Positions 1-8,144 of a stretch of DNA of 64,000 nt are shown one piece after another. The translations under genes were made by a program, and so were the position numbers. Each line of letters opens with the position of its first letter. Positions within the stretch are counted from its first letter, which is position 1. The stretch is from Lonepinella sp051851555 (GTDB lineage Bacteria > Pseudomonadota > Gammaproteobacteria > Enterobacterales > Pasteurellaceae): contig NZ_JBPDVH010000004.1 in the NCBI RefSeq assembly GCF_051851555.1, positions 145,012 through 209,011 of the forward strand, given 5' to 3'. Below the pieces are notes generated by a model. That model had not been told where the DNA came from, did no database searches, and saw only the letters and a program-made list of their open reading frames with translations.

Positions 1-84
1 GCTCTCAATAAACCTTAAATTATCAATAAAACCACCGCACTTCCCCCAAAACAATAAATTTTTATTCAAATTCAACATTTCATA

Positions 85-100
85 TTGCATACTTATGCAA
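85..100. promoter_or_regulatory. ArgR-like operator upstream of artPIQM
   Basis: TTGCATACTTATGCAA is a near-perfect dyad: TTGCATA and TATGCAA flank a two-base centre. It resembles the enterobacterial ARG box, which has a TGAAT/TGCAT-type half and an A/T-rich centre. It lies about 50 bases before the artP start. Arginine repression of art genes is known in enterobacteria; its use here is inferred. Confidence 0.5.
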
Positions 101-147
101 AAATAAGTAATATATTTTCACTCAACCAATAAAGAGAATATCCACCA

Positions 148-876
148 ATGACCATTAGTGTTCAAAATCTCAATTTTTTCTACGGCTCAAGCCAAGCGCT
201 GTTCAACATAAACCTCAGTGCAGAAGACGGTGACACCGTGGTATTACTCGGCCCCAGTGGGGCGGGTAAAAGTACGTTAATTCGTACCTTAAATTTATTA
301 GAAGTCCCAACGTCAGGGCAATTAAGTATTGCAAATAATCAATTTGATTTATCCCAAAAAAGCGATCCAAAACAGATTTTACAATTACGTAAAAATGTCG
401 GCATGGTGTTCCAACAATATAATTTATGGCCACACTTTACGGTATTAGAAAATTTAATCGAAGCCCCCATGAAGATCTTGGGGTTAGACAAGGAAACGGC
501 AAAAAGCCAAGCACTCGAATTATTAACACGTTTACGTTTAGCAGAACATGCAGATCGCTTTCCATTACAGCTTTCAGGCGGTCAGCAACAACGTGTGGCC
601 ATTGCTCGGGCGTTGATGATGAAACCGCAAGTGTTGCTGTTTGATGAACCAACGGCAGCACTGGATCCTGAAATCACGGCTCAAATCGTGTCGATTATTC
701 AGGAATTACAGGAAACAGGGATTACCCAAGTGATCGTCACCCACGAAGTGGCCATGGCTCGTAAAGTCGCCACCAAAGTGGTGTATATGGAACAGGGGCA
801 TATTGTGGAAATGGGCGACGCCAGTTGCTTTGAACATCCACAAACAGAACAGTTTAAACAGTATCTCTCTCACTAA
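148..876 (+). CDS. artP: Arginine ABC transporter ATP-binding protein ArtP
   Basis: This is the 242-residue cytoplasmic ATPase of the arginine importer. Walker A GPSGAGKST is at residues 35-43, the Q-loop glutamine near 89, the signature LSGGQ at 142-146, Walker B VLLFDEP at 162-168 and the switch histidine at 199. The length is normal for polar-amino-acid importer ATPases. It is the first gene of a tight artP-artI-artQ-artM operon. The upstream region carries an ArgR-like palindrome, so arginine control is likely. Assignment to arginine rather than another basic amino acid rests on the operon layout and overall ArtP resemblance. Confidence 0.93.
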   Translation: MTISVQNLNFFYGSSQALFNINLSAEDGDTVVLLGPSGAGKSTLIRTLNLLEVPTSGQLSIANNQFDLSQKSDPKQILQLRKNVGMVFQQYNLWPHFTVLENLIEAPMKILGLDKETAKSQALELLTRLRLAEHADRFPLQLSGGQQQRVAIARALMMKPQVLLFDEPTAALDPEITAQIVSIIQELQETGITQVIVTHEVAMARKVATKVVYMEQGHIVEMGDASCFEHPQTEQFKQYLSH

Positions 877-903
877 CTTTTATATTAATCACAAGGACAT
901 AAC

Positions 904-1623
904 ATGATGAAAAAATTACTTTTAACTGCACTTTTCGCTAGCACCGCATTTGCTGCTCAAGCACAAGATATTAGTTTCGCCATGGAAGCAAGCTATCCGC
1001 CGTTTGAAATGACCAATGAAAAAGGCGAAATTATTGGTTTGGATGTGGATGTGGCTAATGCCATTTGTAAAGAAATTCAAGCCAACTGTACTTTCCAAAA
1101 TCAAGCCTTTGATGCTCTAATTCAAGGGTTAAAACAAAAACGTTTTGATGCGGCGATTTCGGCTATTGATATTACGGAAGCTCGTGCTAAACAGGTGTTA
1201 TTCAGTGATGCTTACTTTGCCAGTGCAGCGACCTTTATTGCCAAAAAAGGCGTGGATTTTAATAGCATTAAAACCGTGGGCGTACAAAATGGTTCAACTT
1301 TCCAAAGCTATATTGTGAAAGAAACCCAATATACCCCGAAACCTTATGCCTCTTTGCAAGAAGCGGTATTAGACATTAAAAATGGCCGTATTGATGCGAT
1401 CTTCGGCGATATGCCAGTATTGTTAGATATGATTAACAACAACGAGGGCTTGGCCTTTTCTGGTGAAAAAGTGGAAAATTCAAGCTACTTCGGTAATGGC
1501 TTAGGGATTGCGGTGAATTTGAAAAACAAAGACTTAGTCGATCAACTCAACAAAGGTCTCGCTGCCGTGAAAGCCAGTGGCGAATATCAAAAAATCTATG
1601 ATAAATGGATGACGGCGAAATAA
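904..1623 (+). CDS. artI: Periplasmic arginine-binding protein ArtI
   Basis: This 239-residue solute-binding protein family 3 member has a classical signal peptide, a Met-Met-Lys-Lys start with a hydrophobic core and probable cleavage after AFAAQA near residue 20. The mature start (ISFAMEASYPPFE) is typical of amino-acid-binding proteins. It should capture arginine in the periplasm and deliver it to ArtQM. A ribosome site (AAGGA) lies just before the start. The stop codon overlaps the artQ start by one base, which suggests translational coupling. Confidence 0.92.
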   Translation: MMKKLLLTALFASTAFAAQAQDISFAMEASYPPFEMTNEKGEIIGLDVDVANAICKEIQANCTFQNQAFDALIQGLKQKRFDAAISAIDITEARAKQVLFSDAYFASAATFIAKKGVDFNSIKTVGVQNGSTFQSYIVKETQYTPKPYASLQEAVLDIKNGRIDAIFGDMPVLLDMINNNEGLAFSGEKVENSSYFGNGLGIAVNLKNKDLVDQLNKGLAAVKASGEYQKIYDKWMTAK

Positions 1624-2294
1624 TGTTTTTCGATTACTTGCCCTTAATGTACGCCGCAACCCTAATGACCTTAGGGTTAGCGGTCTGTTCGCTGATTGTG
1701 GGGTTATTTTTTTCGCTGATTTTCACCGCACTTGAAATGAATAAAGCCAGTTGTGTGCGAAAACCCACTGCAGTATTCGTCAGTTTATTACGTGGGCTAC
1801 CCGAAATTATTGTGGTCTTACTGATTTATTTCGGTTCAACGGAATTAGTCGAGAAAATCACCGGTGAATATGTAGAATTTAGTGCCTTCAGTTGCGGTGT
1901 GTTAGCCCTTTCTCTGATTTTTGCCGCTTATGCATCGCAATCCTTGCGTGGGGCTATTCAGGCGATTCCAGTGGGGCAATGGGAAAGTGGGGCTGCACTG
2001 GGGTTAAGTCGGCCTTATACCTTTATTCGCTTGGTGTTACCGCAAGTTTGGCGACATGCTTTACCGGGGTTAAGCAACCAATGGCTGGTGTTGTTAAAAG
2101 ATACCGCCTTGGTGTCGTTAATTGGTGTCAGTGATTTAATGCGTCAGGCAGAATTAATTAATACTCGCACCCATCAGCCGTTTACGTGGTATGCACTCGC
2201 AGGGTTAATTTATTTAGCGATTACCTTGATTAGCCAAGTGTTTATTCGCAAACTTGAAGTGCGTTTTACCCAATTTGAGCGTGGGGTGAGATAA
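1623..2294 (+). CDS. artQ: Arginine ABC transporter permease ArtQ
   Basis: This inner-membrane permease of about 223 residues has five or so hydrophobic segments and the conserved EAA loop (ESGAALGLSR) that docks to the ATPase. I place the start at the ATG sharing the last A of the artI stop (TAATG), not at the in-frame ATG 18 bases upstream inside artI, because the encoded MFFDYLPLM start matches ArtQ proteins. It overlaps artM by one base. It pairs with ArtM to form the channel. Confidence 0.92.
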   Translation: MFFDYLPLMYAATLMTLGLAVCSLIVGLFFSLIFTALEMNKASCVRKPTAVFVSLLRGLPEIIVVLLIYFGSTELVEKITGEYVEFSAFSCGVLALSLIFAAYASQSLRGAIQAIPVGQWESGAALGLSRPYTFIRLVLPQVWRHALPGLSNQWLVLLKDTALVSLIGVSDLMRQAELINTRTHQPFTWYALAGLIYLAITLISQVFIRKLEVRFTQFERGVR

Positions 2295-2977
2295 TGTGGC
2301 AAGATTATTTATCGGTGATCGCACAAGGGATCCCAGCCAGTTTGTTATTAACCGCCGTGTCGTTGACGATTGCTTTTTTATTGGCCTTGGTGCTGACCTT
2401 TTTGCTTTCCTTGGGGAATAAATGGGTAAAAAGTGCGGTGAATTTTTATCTAGTTTTATTCACTGGCACGCCGTTATTGGTACAATTCTTTCTGATTTAT
2501 TCAGGACCGGGGCAATTTCAATGGATTGTGGATAGTCCATTATGGCTATGCTTATCCGACGCTTGGTTTTGTGCCATGTTAACCTTGGCATTAAACAGTG
2601 CCGCCTATTCAACCCAACTGTTTCATGGTGCGGTGAAAGCGATTTCCAAAGGCCAATGGGAAAGCTGTTCTGCCTTGGGGTTAAGCCGTTGGCAAACGCT
2701 GAAAATTTTGGTACCTTATGGCTTAAAACGAGCCTTACCGTCTTATACTAATGAGATTATTTTAGTCTTTAAAGGGACATCACTGGCATCCACGATTACG
2801 ATTATGGATATTATGGGCTATGCGAAACAGTTGTATGGTACGGAATATGATGCGATTACGATTTATGGGTTGGCAGGGTTGATTTATCTTGTGATTACGG
2901 GGATTGCGACTTATTTTTTACGCCGTTTGGAAAGACGAGTGTTGCGGTTTGAGCGGTTGGAAGTGACAAAAGCGTAA
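2294..2977 (+). CDS. artM: Arginine ABC transporter permease ArtM
   Basis: This 227-residue inner-membrane permease is the partner of ArtQ. It is strongly hydrophobic with a second EAA loop (ESCSALGLSRWQ). The start codon overlaps the artQ stop. It is the last gene of the operon; the following 390 bases contain no gene but a structured repeat that could act as the transcript end. Confidence 0.92.
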   Translation: MWQDYLSVIAQGIPASLLLTAVSLTIAFLLALVLTFLLSLGNKWVKSAVNFYLVLFTGTPLLVQFFLIYSGPGQFQWIVDSPLWLCLSDAWFCAMLTLALNSAAYSTQLFHGAVKAISKGQWESCSALGLSRWQTLKILVPYGLKRALPSYTNEIILVFKGTSLASTITIMDIMGYAKQLYGTEYDAITIYGLAGLIYLVITGIATYFLRRLERRVLRFERLEVTKA

Positions 2978-3020
2978 TTGTTTTTGCTTATTTTTATTGC
3001 TGTTGTTGGGATTATCACGA

Positions 3021-3216
3021 TCGGATTTCGCCGATGGCGACTTACTTTTTCTTTGCTTTGCCAAAGAAAAAGTAAGCAAAAAGAAAGGCAACCCCGATTT
3101 TGCCTTGTTTCCTGAAAAGGATTCAATTTGCTTAACGGAAAAGTTGTAAACTCGCTACGCTCAGACAGTACAACTTTTCCTACAAATTAAATCCTTTTCA
3201 GGCGGCAAAGACGGGG
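3021..3216. repeat. Structured dispersed repeat, copy 1
   Basis: The element has nested inverted repeats. There is a small hairpin TCGCC-GAT-GGCGA (3028-3040). A 15-bp perfect stem CTTACTTTTTCTTTG (3041-3055) pairs with 3062-3076. A 13-bp stem CCTGAAAAGGATT (3111-3123) pairs with 3190-3202 and encloses a 12-bp stem (3137-3148 with 3169-3180). An outer CCCCG (3092-3096) pairs with CGGGG (3212-3216). A diverged copy with the same layout lies at 35781-35972. Function unknown; it may be a non-autonomous element or a structured RNA or DNA. Confidence 0.85.
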
Positions 3217-3320
3217 ACTTGCAGGGGCGGATCTCTGTATCAGCCCACTGAATTTAACGGACGAGTATATAGCATCCCTACAAATTATGGCGTCCTATTT
3301 TGGATACTTCGTATATGTAG

Positions 3321-3339
3321 GGGCGTATTGCATACGCCC
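3321..3339. repeat. Small GC-rich hairpin
   Basis: GGGCGTAT, loop TGC, ATACGCCC is a perfect 8-bp stem within a TGTAGGGGCG context. I recall similar hairpins scattered in intergenic DNA of other bacteria. There is no T-run, so it is not an obvious terminator. Confidence 0.6.
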
Positions 3340-3370
3340 TTGTGATCGTCAGAGGGTGAGGGTTAAAACA

Positions 3371-3796
3371 ATGTTTCAAACAAATTGGCTTTGGTTCGCT
3401 ATCGGTTCTGCTTTTTTCGCAGGATTAACGGCTATTTTCGGCAAACTCGGTGTAGAGGGCATGAATAGCAATTTGGCGACGTTCATCCGTACTATCGTCA
3501 TTTTCTTTGTGGTAGCTGGCATTATCACCATGCGTAACGAATGGCAACTGCCCCAACATATTGCGGCTCGTCCGTTCACCTTTCTTATTCTATCGGGTAT
3601 TGCCACTGGGCTTTCATGGCTTTGTTATTATCGTGCCTTACAACTTGCCCCAGCCTCTTGGGTGGCACCTATTGATAAACTCAGCGTGGTAATTGCGATT
3701 ATTTTAGGCATTGTGGTGCTTGGTGAACCCTTTAGTCTGAAACTTTTAATGGGATCGATTTTGATTTTATCTGGGGTATTAGTCTTAGCTTTGTAA
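3371..3796 (+). CDS. Single-domain EamA-family transporter
   Basis: This 141-residue membrane protein has four to five hydrophobic segments and one EamA (drug/metabolite transporter) domain. The N-terminal SAFFAGLTAIFGKLGVEG and the C-terminal KLSVVIAIILG...GEPFSLK are typical of the short 140-residue subgroup, which must dimerise. I prefer the ATG at 3371 over an in-frame start at 3287, because the extra 28 residues would be encoded by the hairpin repeat and look non-protein-like. A purine-rich GAGGGTGAGG precedes the start. The 3' end overlaps convergent yigB by 12 bases. Substrate unknown. Confidence 0.8.
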   Translation: MFQTNWLWFAIGSAFFAGLTAIFGKLGVEGMNSNLATFIRTIVIFFVVAGIITMRNEWQLPQHIAARPFTFLILSGIATGLSWLCYYRALQLAPASWVAPIDKLSVVIAIILGIVVLGEPFSLKLLMGSILILSGVLVLAL

Positions 3797-4498
3797 TAAA
3801 AGCAGCTCGGCTAAATCCGTTATTTCCACCGTTGGCAATAACGTTGCATCACTAAACTGAGTAATCCCTTTGCCCGATAAATTCAACCACATCGCCTGAC
3901 AGCCTGCTTGAATTGCTCCTTTTACGTCTGTGTCCAAATTATCACCCACGTGCAAAATCTCGCTCGGTTTTATACCGAAATGTTGAGCCGTTTGCTGAAA
4001 TAACTCGGGTTCGGGTTTCGCTCGTCCTTGTACGCCGGCGGTTAAAACCAGCTCAAATTGATTTAATCCAATGCGTTCAGGCATCACATTGCCGTTAGTA
4101 ATGACAACCAAAGGAACCTGTTGTTTGAGTTGATTGAGGACATCAAGGCTTTGTTGTGACACATCAATTTGATGTCGCCAATGGAGAAAATGTGCAATAC
4201 AATCTTGCGAAATTTGCTCAATTTCCACCGCACTTTTACCGTATTTTTGCAGTAACCTATGGATCGTTTTAATTCGCCATTGGGTCACATTTTCACAGAA
4301 AATGGGATCTTGTTGAAAAATCTGTTTTTTACAGTCAAACCATATTTCATTGCTAAATTCCGCAATTTGACTGGCATTTCGCAGAAATTCAATACATTTT
4401 TGTTCAGCCTGATGAATCACTGGCACATTATCATAAAGCGTATCGTCAAGATCAAAACTGATCACTTTAAATGGGGTCAAAGTGCGGTAAAAAATCAT
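3785..4498 (-). CDS. yigB: HAD-family phosphatase, YigB-like
   Basis: This 237-residue haloacid dehalogenase-type hydrolase has motif I FDLDDT (nucleophile Asp16, acid/base Asp18), motif II VITNG (131-135), motif III Lys161 and motif IV GDNLDTD (185-191). The start and context match E. coli YigB, a flavin-pathway phosphatase acting on the phosphoribitylamino-uracil intermediate and on FMN. The order yigA-xerC-yigB is as in E. coli, with only 9 bases between xerC and yigB. The exact in vivo substrate is inferred. Confidence 0.88.
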   Translation of the reverse strand: MIFYRTLTPFKVISFDLDDTLYDNVPVIHQAEQKCIEFLRNASQIAEFSNEIWFDCKKQIFQQDPIFCENVTQWRIKTIHRLLQKYGKSAVEIEQISQDCIAHFLHWRHQIDVSQQSLDVLNQLKQQVPLVVITNGNVMPERIGLNQFELVLTAGVQGRAKPEPELFQQTAQHFGIKPSEILHVGDNLDTDVKGAIQAGCQAMWLNLSGKGITQFSDATLLPTVEITDLAELLLLQS

Positions 4499-4507
4499 GC
4501 TATTTTC

Positions 4508-5392
4508 CTATTTTCTTTTAGCTCGAGGATGTGCTTGATCATACACATCGGCTAAATGTTTAAAATCCAAATGGGTGTAAATTTGCGTGGTGGCTAAATT
4601 GCTATGCCCTAATAATTCTTGTACTGCACGCAGATCGGAACTGGCCTCCAACATGTGAGTCGCAAAAGAATGACGCAGTTTGTGCGGATTTAAATGTGCG
4701 TTTAGTCCTTGCCGAATTCCCCAAATTTCCATCCGTTTTTGAATGGAACGGTGCGACATGCGATTGCCGAGCGAACTCACAAACAAGGCCTCATCTTTCG
4801 GGTTAAATAATAACCGCACTTTGAGCCAATCTTGAATGGCGGTTGACGCATGGCGACCAAAGGGCAAAATCCGTTCTTTGTTGCCTTTCCCCAACACTCG
4901 CACTTCTCGAGTGCGTAAATTCAAACTGCTTAAATCCAAACCTTGCAATTCCGATAAACGTAACCCAGAACTGTACATCAATTCCAACATTGCCCGATCT
5001 CGCATATCAATGGGCTCTTTACTTTGATTATTCAACAGTTTAGCCACTTGCTCATTATCAATATTTTTCGGCAAATGCTTGCCTTGTTTCGGGGCAGAAA
5101 TGCCGACCGCAGGATTGACTTTGAGTTGTTCTTGCACCACTAAATAACTTAAAAATTGACGCAAAGCCGACAAACGGAGAGCGAGGCTTTTTTCATGTAA
5201 GCCTGCTTTTTTGCTACTGGCTAAGACAAATCGCACCACACTTGGGGTGACCTGTTGCCATGTTTGAATGCCTTGTTCATTGAGCAACGTCAACACGGCA
5301 GTTAATTGCCGTTGGTAATTTTCCAAAGTATGCGGGCTAAGTTGGCGTTCAATCCGCAAAAAATCATAGTATTTTTGTAGCCATTGTTCCAT
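4508..5392 (-). CDS. xerC: Tyrosine recombinase XerC
   Basis: This 294-residue recombinase acts with XerD at dif to resolve chromosome dimers. All catalytic residues are visible: Arg145, Lys169, His237, Arg240, His263 and nucleophile Tyr272. They sit three positions earlier than in E. coli XerC. The N-terminal SAM-like DNA-binding domain covers roughly residues 1-90. The gene overlaps yigA by one base and sits in the conserved yigA-xerC-yigB block, which fixes XerC rather than XerD. Confidence 0.95.
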   Translation of the reverse strand: MEQWLQKYYDFLRIERQLSPHTLENYQRQLTAVLTLLNEQGIQTWQQVTPSVVRFVLASSKKAGLHEKSLALRLSALRQFLSYLVVQEQLKVNPAVGISAPKQGKHLPKNIDNEQVAKLLNNQSKEPIDMRDRAMLELMYSSGLRLSELQGLDLSSLNLRTREVRVLGKGNKERILPFGRHASTAIQDWLKVRLLFNPKDEALFVSSLGNRMSHRSIQKRMEIWGIRQGLNAHLNPHKLRHSFATHMLEASSDLRAVQELLGHSNLATTQIYTHLDFKHLADVYDQAHPRAKRK

Positions 5393-6087
5393 TATTCTTT
5401 CTCACAAGCGAACAGCCAACGGTGTAAATGCAGTTCCACGATATTGACCAAATGGGACAAAAAGGCGGTGTCTTGCCCGTTGTAAAAATGTTGTGTATCT
5501 CGAGCGGAAAACAGCAAAATGCCGTTGGCTTGATGTTGATTCGGTTTCACGCCCAATAAACAGCACGCCACCGATCCCACTGGCAATTCGTCTAGGAAAA
5601 ACAGCAAGGATTTTTCCCGATTGCTTAATTCGCCCAAATAAAAACGGCGTAAGCCAAAGCGTTCCAGACGAATCCATTCAAAGCCTTTGCGATCTAACCA
5701 ATAATTTTCGCCGATCTGTTCCCCTTGCCATTTATCCCGAAATAACAATAACTTAACCTGTTGTAAATCAAATTTTTTCGCCCATTGATTTAACACATCC
5801 ACCCCTTGTTCCAAGGTTTCTGCACAGGCTAATTTTTTCTGTAACGGCATTAAAGCAAAGAAAATATCCTGTTCTTGATGGGCTAAATTTTGAAAAATCG
5901 CCAACTCCGCTTGCAACGTTTTAATCTGTTCACGCTGGCGTTCTAATTGCATTTCCACTAAGGACAGCGACCCTTTTTGGGCATGGGGAATAACCAGATT
6001 GTCTAATAAATCCAAATGTTGGGCAAAAAAGTGCGGTGTTTTTTGCAGAAATTTTACCACCTGTTGTTCCAATTCATTTTCGTCCAC
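5392..6087 (-). CDS. yigA: DUF484 family protein YigA
   Basis: This 231-residue DUF484 protein has a GAF-like fold in its C-terminal half and a glutamine-rich helical N-terminus that probably forms a coiled coil (residues about 35-75). In E. coli it lies between dapF and xerC. Here dapF is displaced by a three-gene cassette, so yigA is now the first gene of its operon and must have its own promoter in 6088-6297. The biochemical function is unknown. Confidence 0.85.
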   Translation of the reverse strand: MDENELEQQVVKFLQKTPHFFAQHLDLLDNLVIPHAQKGSLSLVEMQLERQREQIKTLQAELAIFQNLAHQEQDIFFALMPLQKKLACAETLEQGVDVLNQWAKKFDLQQVKLLLFRDKWQGEQIGENYWLDRKGFEWIRLERFGLRRFYLGELSNREKSLLFFLDELPVGSVACCLLGVKPNQHQANGILLFSARDTQHFYNGQDTAFLSHLVNIVELHLHRWLFACEKE

Positions 6088-6297
6088 AACATTATTCCTT
6101 AAGATTTCAGCCCAAAATGCGATAGCAATAAAGATACATCATTCAACCATTATTGACAATCCCAATATCCACATCAAATAACCTAATTTTAATTTTAAAA
6201 AAATTCCAATTGTGCAAAAAAAAAACGATTGTAGAATATTGTTTGTTCAATAGAACAAATTACTTAAATTTACATTTTCACATAATAGGAGTTAAAA

Positions 6298-6594
6298 ATG
6301 GCAGGTGAATATTTTAAAGATGGTTATATTTTCGATTCTCGTCATACACGTTTAGGACGAATTAATGGGGATTATGTTGAAGATTCTCGCTTTTCTCGAC
6401 TAGGGCGAATTAATGGTAACTATATTGAAGATGCTCGTTTTTCACGACTAGGACGAGTTGATGGTCAATATGTACAAAATTCACGCTATTCTAATATTGG
6501 CAAAGTTTCAGATTTTACCATTAAAGGCATTGAGCGAGAAAAAGATGCAATGATTGCCGCCGTTTATCATTTTCTAATTAAAAAAATTTTCTAA
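6298..6594 (+). CDS. Small beta-flower-like repeat protein
   Basis: The 98-residue protein has four tandem 16-residue repeats (residues 9-24, 25-40, 41-56, 57-72) of pattern xYxxDxRxSRLGRING, followed by a short hydrophobic helix (83-98). Such Gly-Arg-Ile repeats resemble the four/five-fold beta-flower protein families, mostly uncharacterised; that link is by recollection. There is no signal peptide. A good ribosome site (TAGGAG) precedes the ATG. It is the first gene of a cassette on the strand opposite to its neighbours, ending in a stem-loop with a T-run. Function unknown. Confidence 0.8.
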   Translation: MAGEYFKDGYIFDSRHTRLGRINGDYVEDSRFSRLGRINGNYIEDARFSRLGRVDGQYVQNSRYSNIGKVSDFTIKGIEREKDAMIAAVYHFLIKKIF

Positions 6595-6599
6595 CCCTA

Positions 6600-6643
6600 A
6601 CACGTCAATGTGTTGCACCTTTTAGCACATTGGCGTGTTTTTT
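6600..6643 (+). terminator. Stem-loop with T-run between cassette genes
   Basis: ACACGTCAATGTG (6600-6612) pairs with CACATTGGCGTGT (6626-6638) with one G-U pair, followed by a run of Ts. It looks like an intrinsic terminator. The next gene starts only 15 bases later with its own ribosome site (AAGGA), so partial readthrough is likely. Confidence 0.8.
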
Positions 6644-6657
6644 AAGGATATATTAAA

Positions 6658-7359
6658 ATGCCCAAGCAAGACGATTTTTTAAGCACCATCAATGCGTTAG
6701 TTGATGAAAGTACATTAATGACACATCGTTACTATTCTTTTGATTTTTGTTATGCCCATTTTCACCCAAGCAATACCACATCACGTCATGATGTAAAATT
6801 AGGCTGCTATATTTTATGGGGCTATTTATCCAGTTGGGGCATGTTGCGAGCCAGTTTTTTATTGCAAAAAAATCCACTTTATTTAAAAGAGTTGGTGGAC
6901 TTTATTCTTAAACAAGATAACGCACTTTGGGATACAGAAATTAAACCCGAGAATTTTGAGCGTATTTTGCAACTATATAAAGAGGTGAAAAAACGGATTA
7001 TTGAAAATAATGAACGTGATATTGTGTTAGTCACCAAAATCTTATTAGGCGTATTTGCTATTGCTCCTGCTTACGACTTTTATTTCAGTCAAACGTTCAA
7101 AAAACTTGCCAAAACTTATTCAGACAAAAATTGTAGTTTTGGTGCATTTAATCAACATTCTTTAGAAATTATCTATCAATTTTCCCTTGAACATCAAGAA
7201 GAAATTCAAGCCTTGAAAACAAAATTAAAGGTCAAGGATTTTGCAGGCACACAAACACCTTTGACTTATAGCACGGCTAAAATTGTTGATATGTATGGAT
7301 TTTACCATTCATTTAAAGATAAATTAAACCCCAACAATAAGGAACATCATCATGAATAA
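6658..7359 (+). CDS. Uncharacterised protein coupled to a sodium channel gene
   Basis: I do not recognise this 233-residue protein. It is soluble-looking, rich in aromatic residues, with a motif YYSFDFCYAHF near residue 25 and LSSWGMLRASFLLQKNP near residue 60, a helical middle, and a His-rich end. I believe similar conserved hypothetical proteins exist, but I cannot name a family. Its last 8 bases overlap the channel gene downstream, so the two are probably translationally coupled and may work together. Function should be left open. Confidence 0.75.
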   Translation: MPKQDDFLSTINALVDESTLMTHRYYSFDFCYAHFHPSNTTSRHDVKLGCYILWGYLSSWGMLRASFLLQKNPLYLKELVDFILKQDNALWDTEIKPENFERILQLYKEVKKRIIENNERDIVLVTKILLGVFAIAPAYDFYFSQTFKKLAKTYSDKNCSFGAFNQHSLEIIYQFSLEHQEEIQALKTKLKVKDFAGTQTPLTYSTAKIVDMYGFYHSFKDKLNPNNKEHHHE

Positions 7360-8128
7360 GGTGAATGAAAAAATTGCTTCTTTCGTCTATGGAAAGGTAT
7401 TTAATCAATTTATTTTGTTGATTATTATCATCAATGCCGTTGTTTTAGGCCTAGATACTAATCCTAAATTCAGTGCCATATTTTCCGATTTAATCTATTG
7501 GAGCAATGAAATTTGTTTGGGCATATTTACCGTTGAGCTTATTCTCAAACTCTATGTTAGCAAACTCAAATTTTTCAAAAATGGCTGGAATCTCTTTGAT
7601 TTTCTGATTGTATCCGCCTCGTTATTTGCTGAATCTAGCATTCTTTCCGTATTCCGTATTTTCCGTTTATTGAGAGTGTTACGGATTATTTCCGTCGTAC
7701 CCAAAATGCAACGTATTTCTACGGCATTAATTAATAGCATTAAACCCATGCTCGGCGTCGCCGTTTTATTAGGCATTGTTTACTATGTCTATGCGGTTTT
7801 AATCACCAATTTATACGGTGCTGATTTTCCAGAATGGTTTGGTTCATTTAGTGAAACTTGCTATACCCTATTCCAAATTATGACTTTTGAAAGTTGGTCA
7901 ATGGGAATTGTACGCCCGATTATGGAAAAAGACCCTAATGCTTGGGCGGTATTTATTAGTTTTATTATTATTGCCACCTATGTGGTTTTAAATTTGGTGA
8001 TTGGTATTATTGTTGATTCCCTGAATGAAATTAAATCTGACAACAGTGAAGAACAATTACATCATCAGATTCACAATTTAGAAAAACAACTTGCTGAAAT
8101 TAAAGCATTGTTACTTAAGCAAAAATAA
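7352..8128 (+). CDS. Voltage-gated sodium channel (BacNav/NavAb type)
   Basis: This 258-residue protein has six membrane segments. S4 carries the gating arginines Arg102, 105, 108 and 111 at every third position. The pore filter is TFESWSM (residues 178-184), nearly the TLESWSM of NavAb, and the numbering runs only three residues behind NavAb. The C-terminal tail (about 228-258) is a coiled coil expected to hold the tetramer. The family is homotetrameric and conducts Na+. Its start overlaps the unknown gene upstream by 8 bases. The physiological role in this host is not evident. Confidence 0.92.
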   Translation: MNKVNEKIASFVYGKVFNQFILLIIIINAVVLGLDTNPKFSAIFSDLIYWSNEICLGIFTVELILKLYVSKLKFFKNGWNLFDFLIVSASLFAESSILSVFRIFRLLRVLRIISVVPKMQRISTALINSIKPMLGVAVLLGIVYYVYAVLITNLYGADFPEWFGSFSETCYTLFQIMTFESWSMGIVRPIMEKDPNAWAVFISFIIIATYVVLNLVIGIIVDSLNEIKSDNSEEQLHHQIHNLEKQLAEIKALLLKQK

Positions 8129-8144
8129 GTAGAGAACAAACAAT

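Larger units (their letters stand above)
2978..3370. other. 393-base intergenic stretch without a gene
   Basis: This stretch holds the structured repeat at 3021-3216, a small GC-rich hairpin at 3321-3339, and a fragment of the AGAGGGTGAGGGTT repeat near 3351-3364, directly before the EamA gene. Open frames across it are not convincing. Confidence 0.8.

Noticed and set aside
3287..3370. N-terminal extension of the EamA protein
   Set aside because: The added residues come from the hairpin at 3321-3339 and do not resemble EamA proteins; ATG 3371 fits better.
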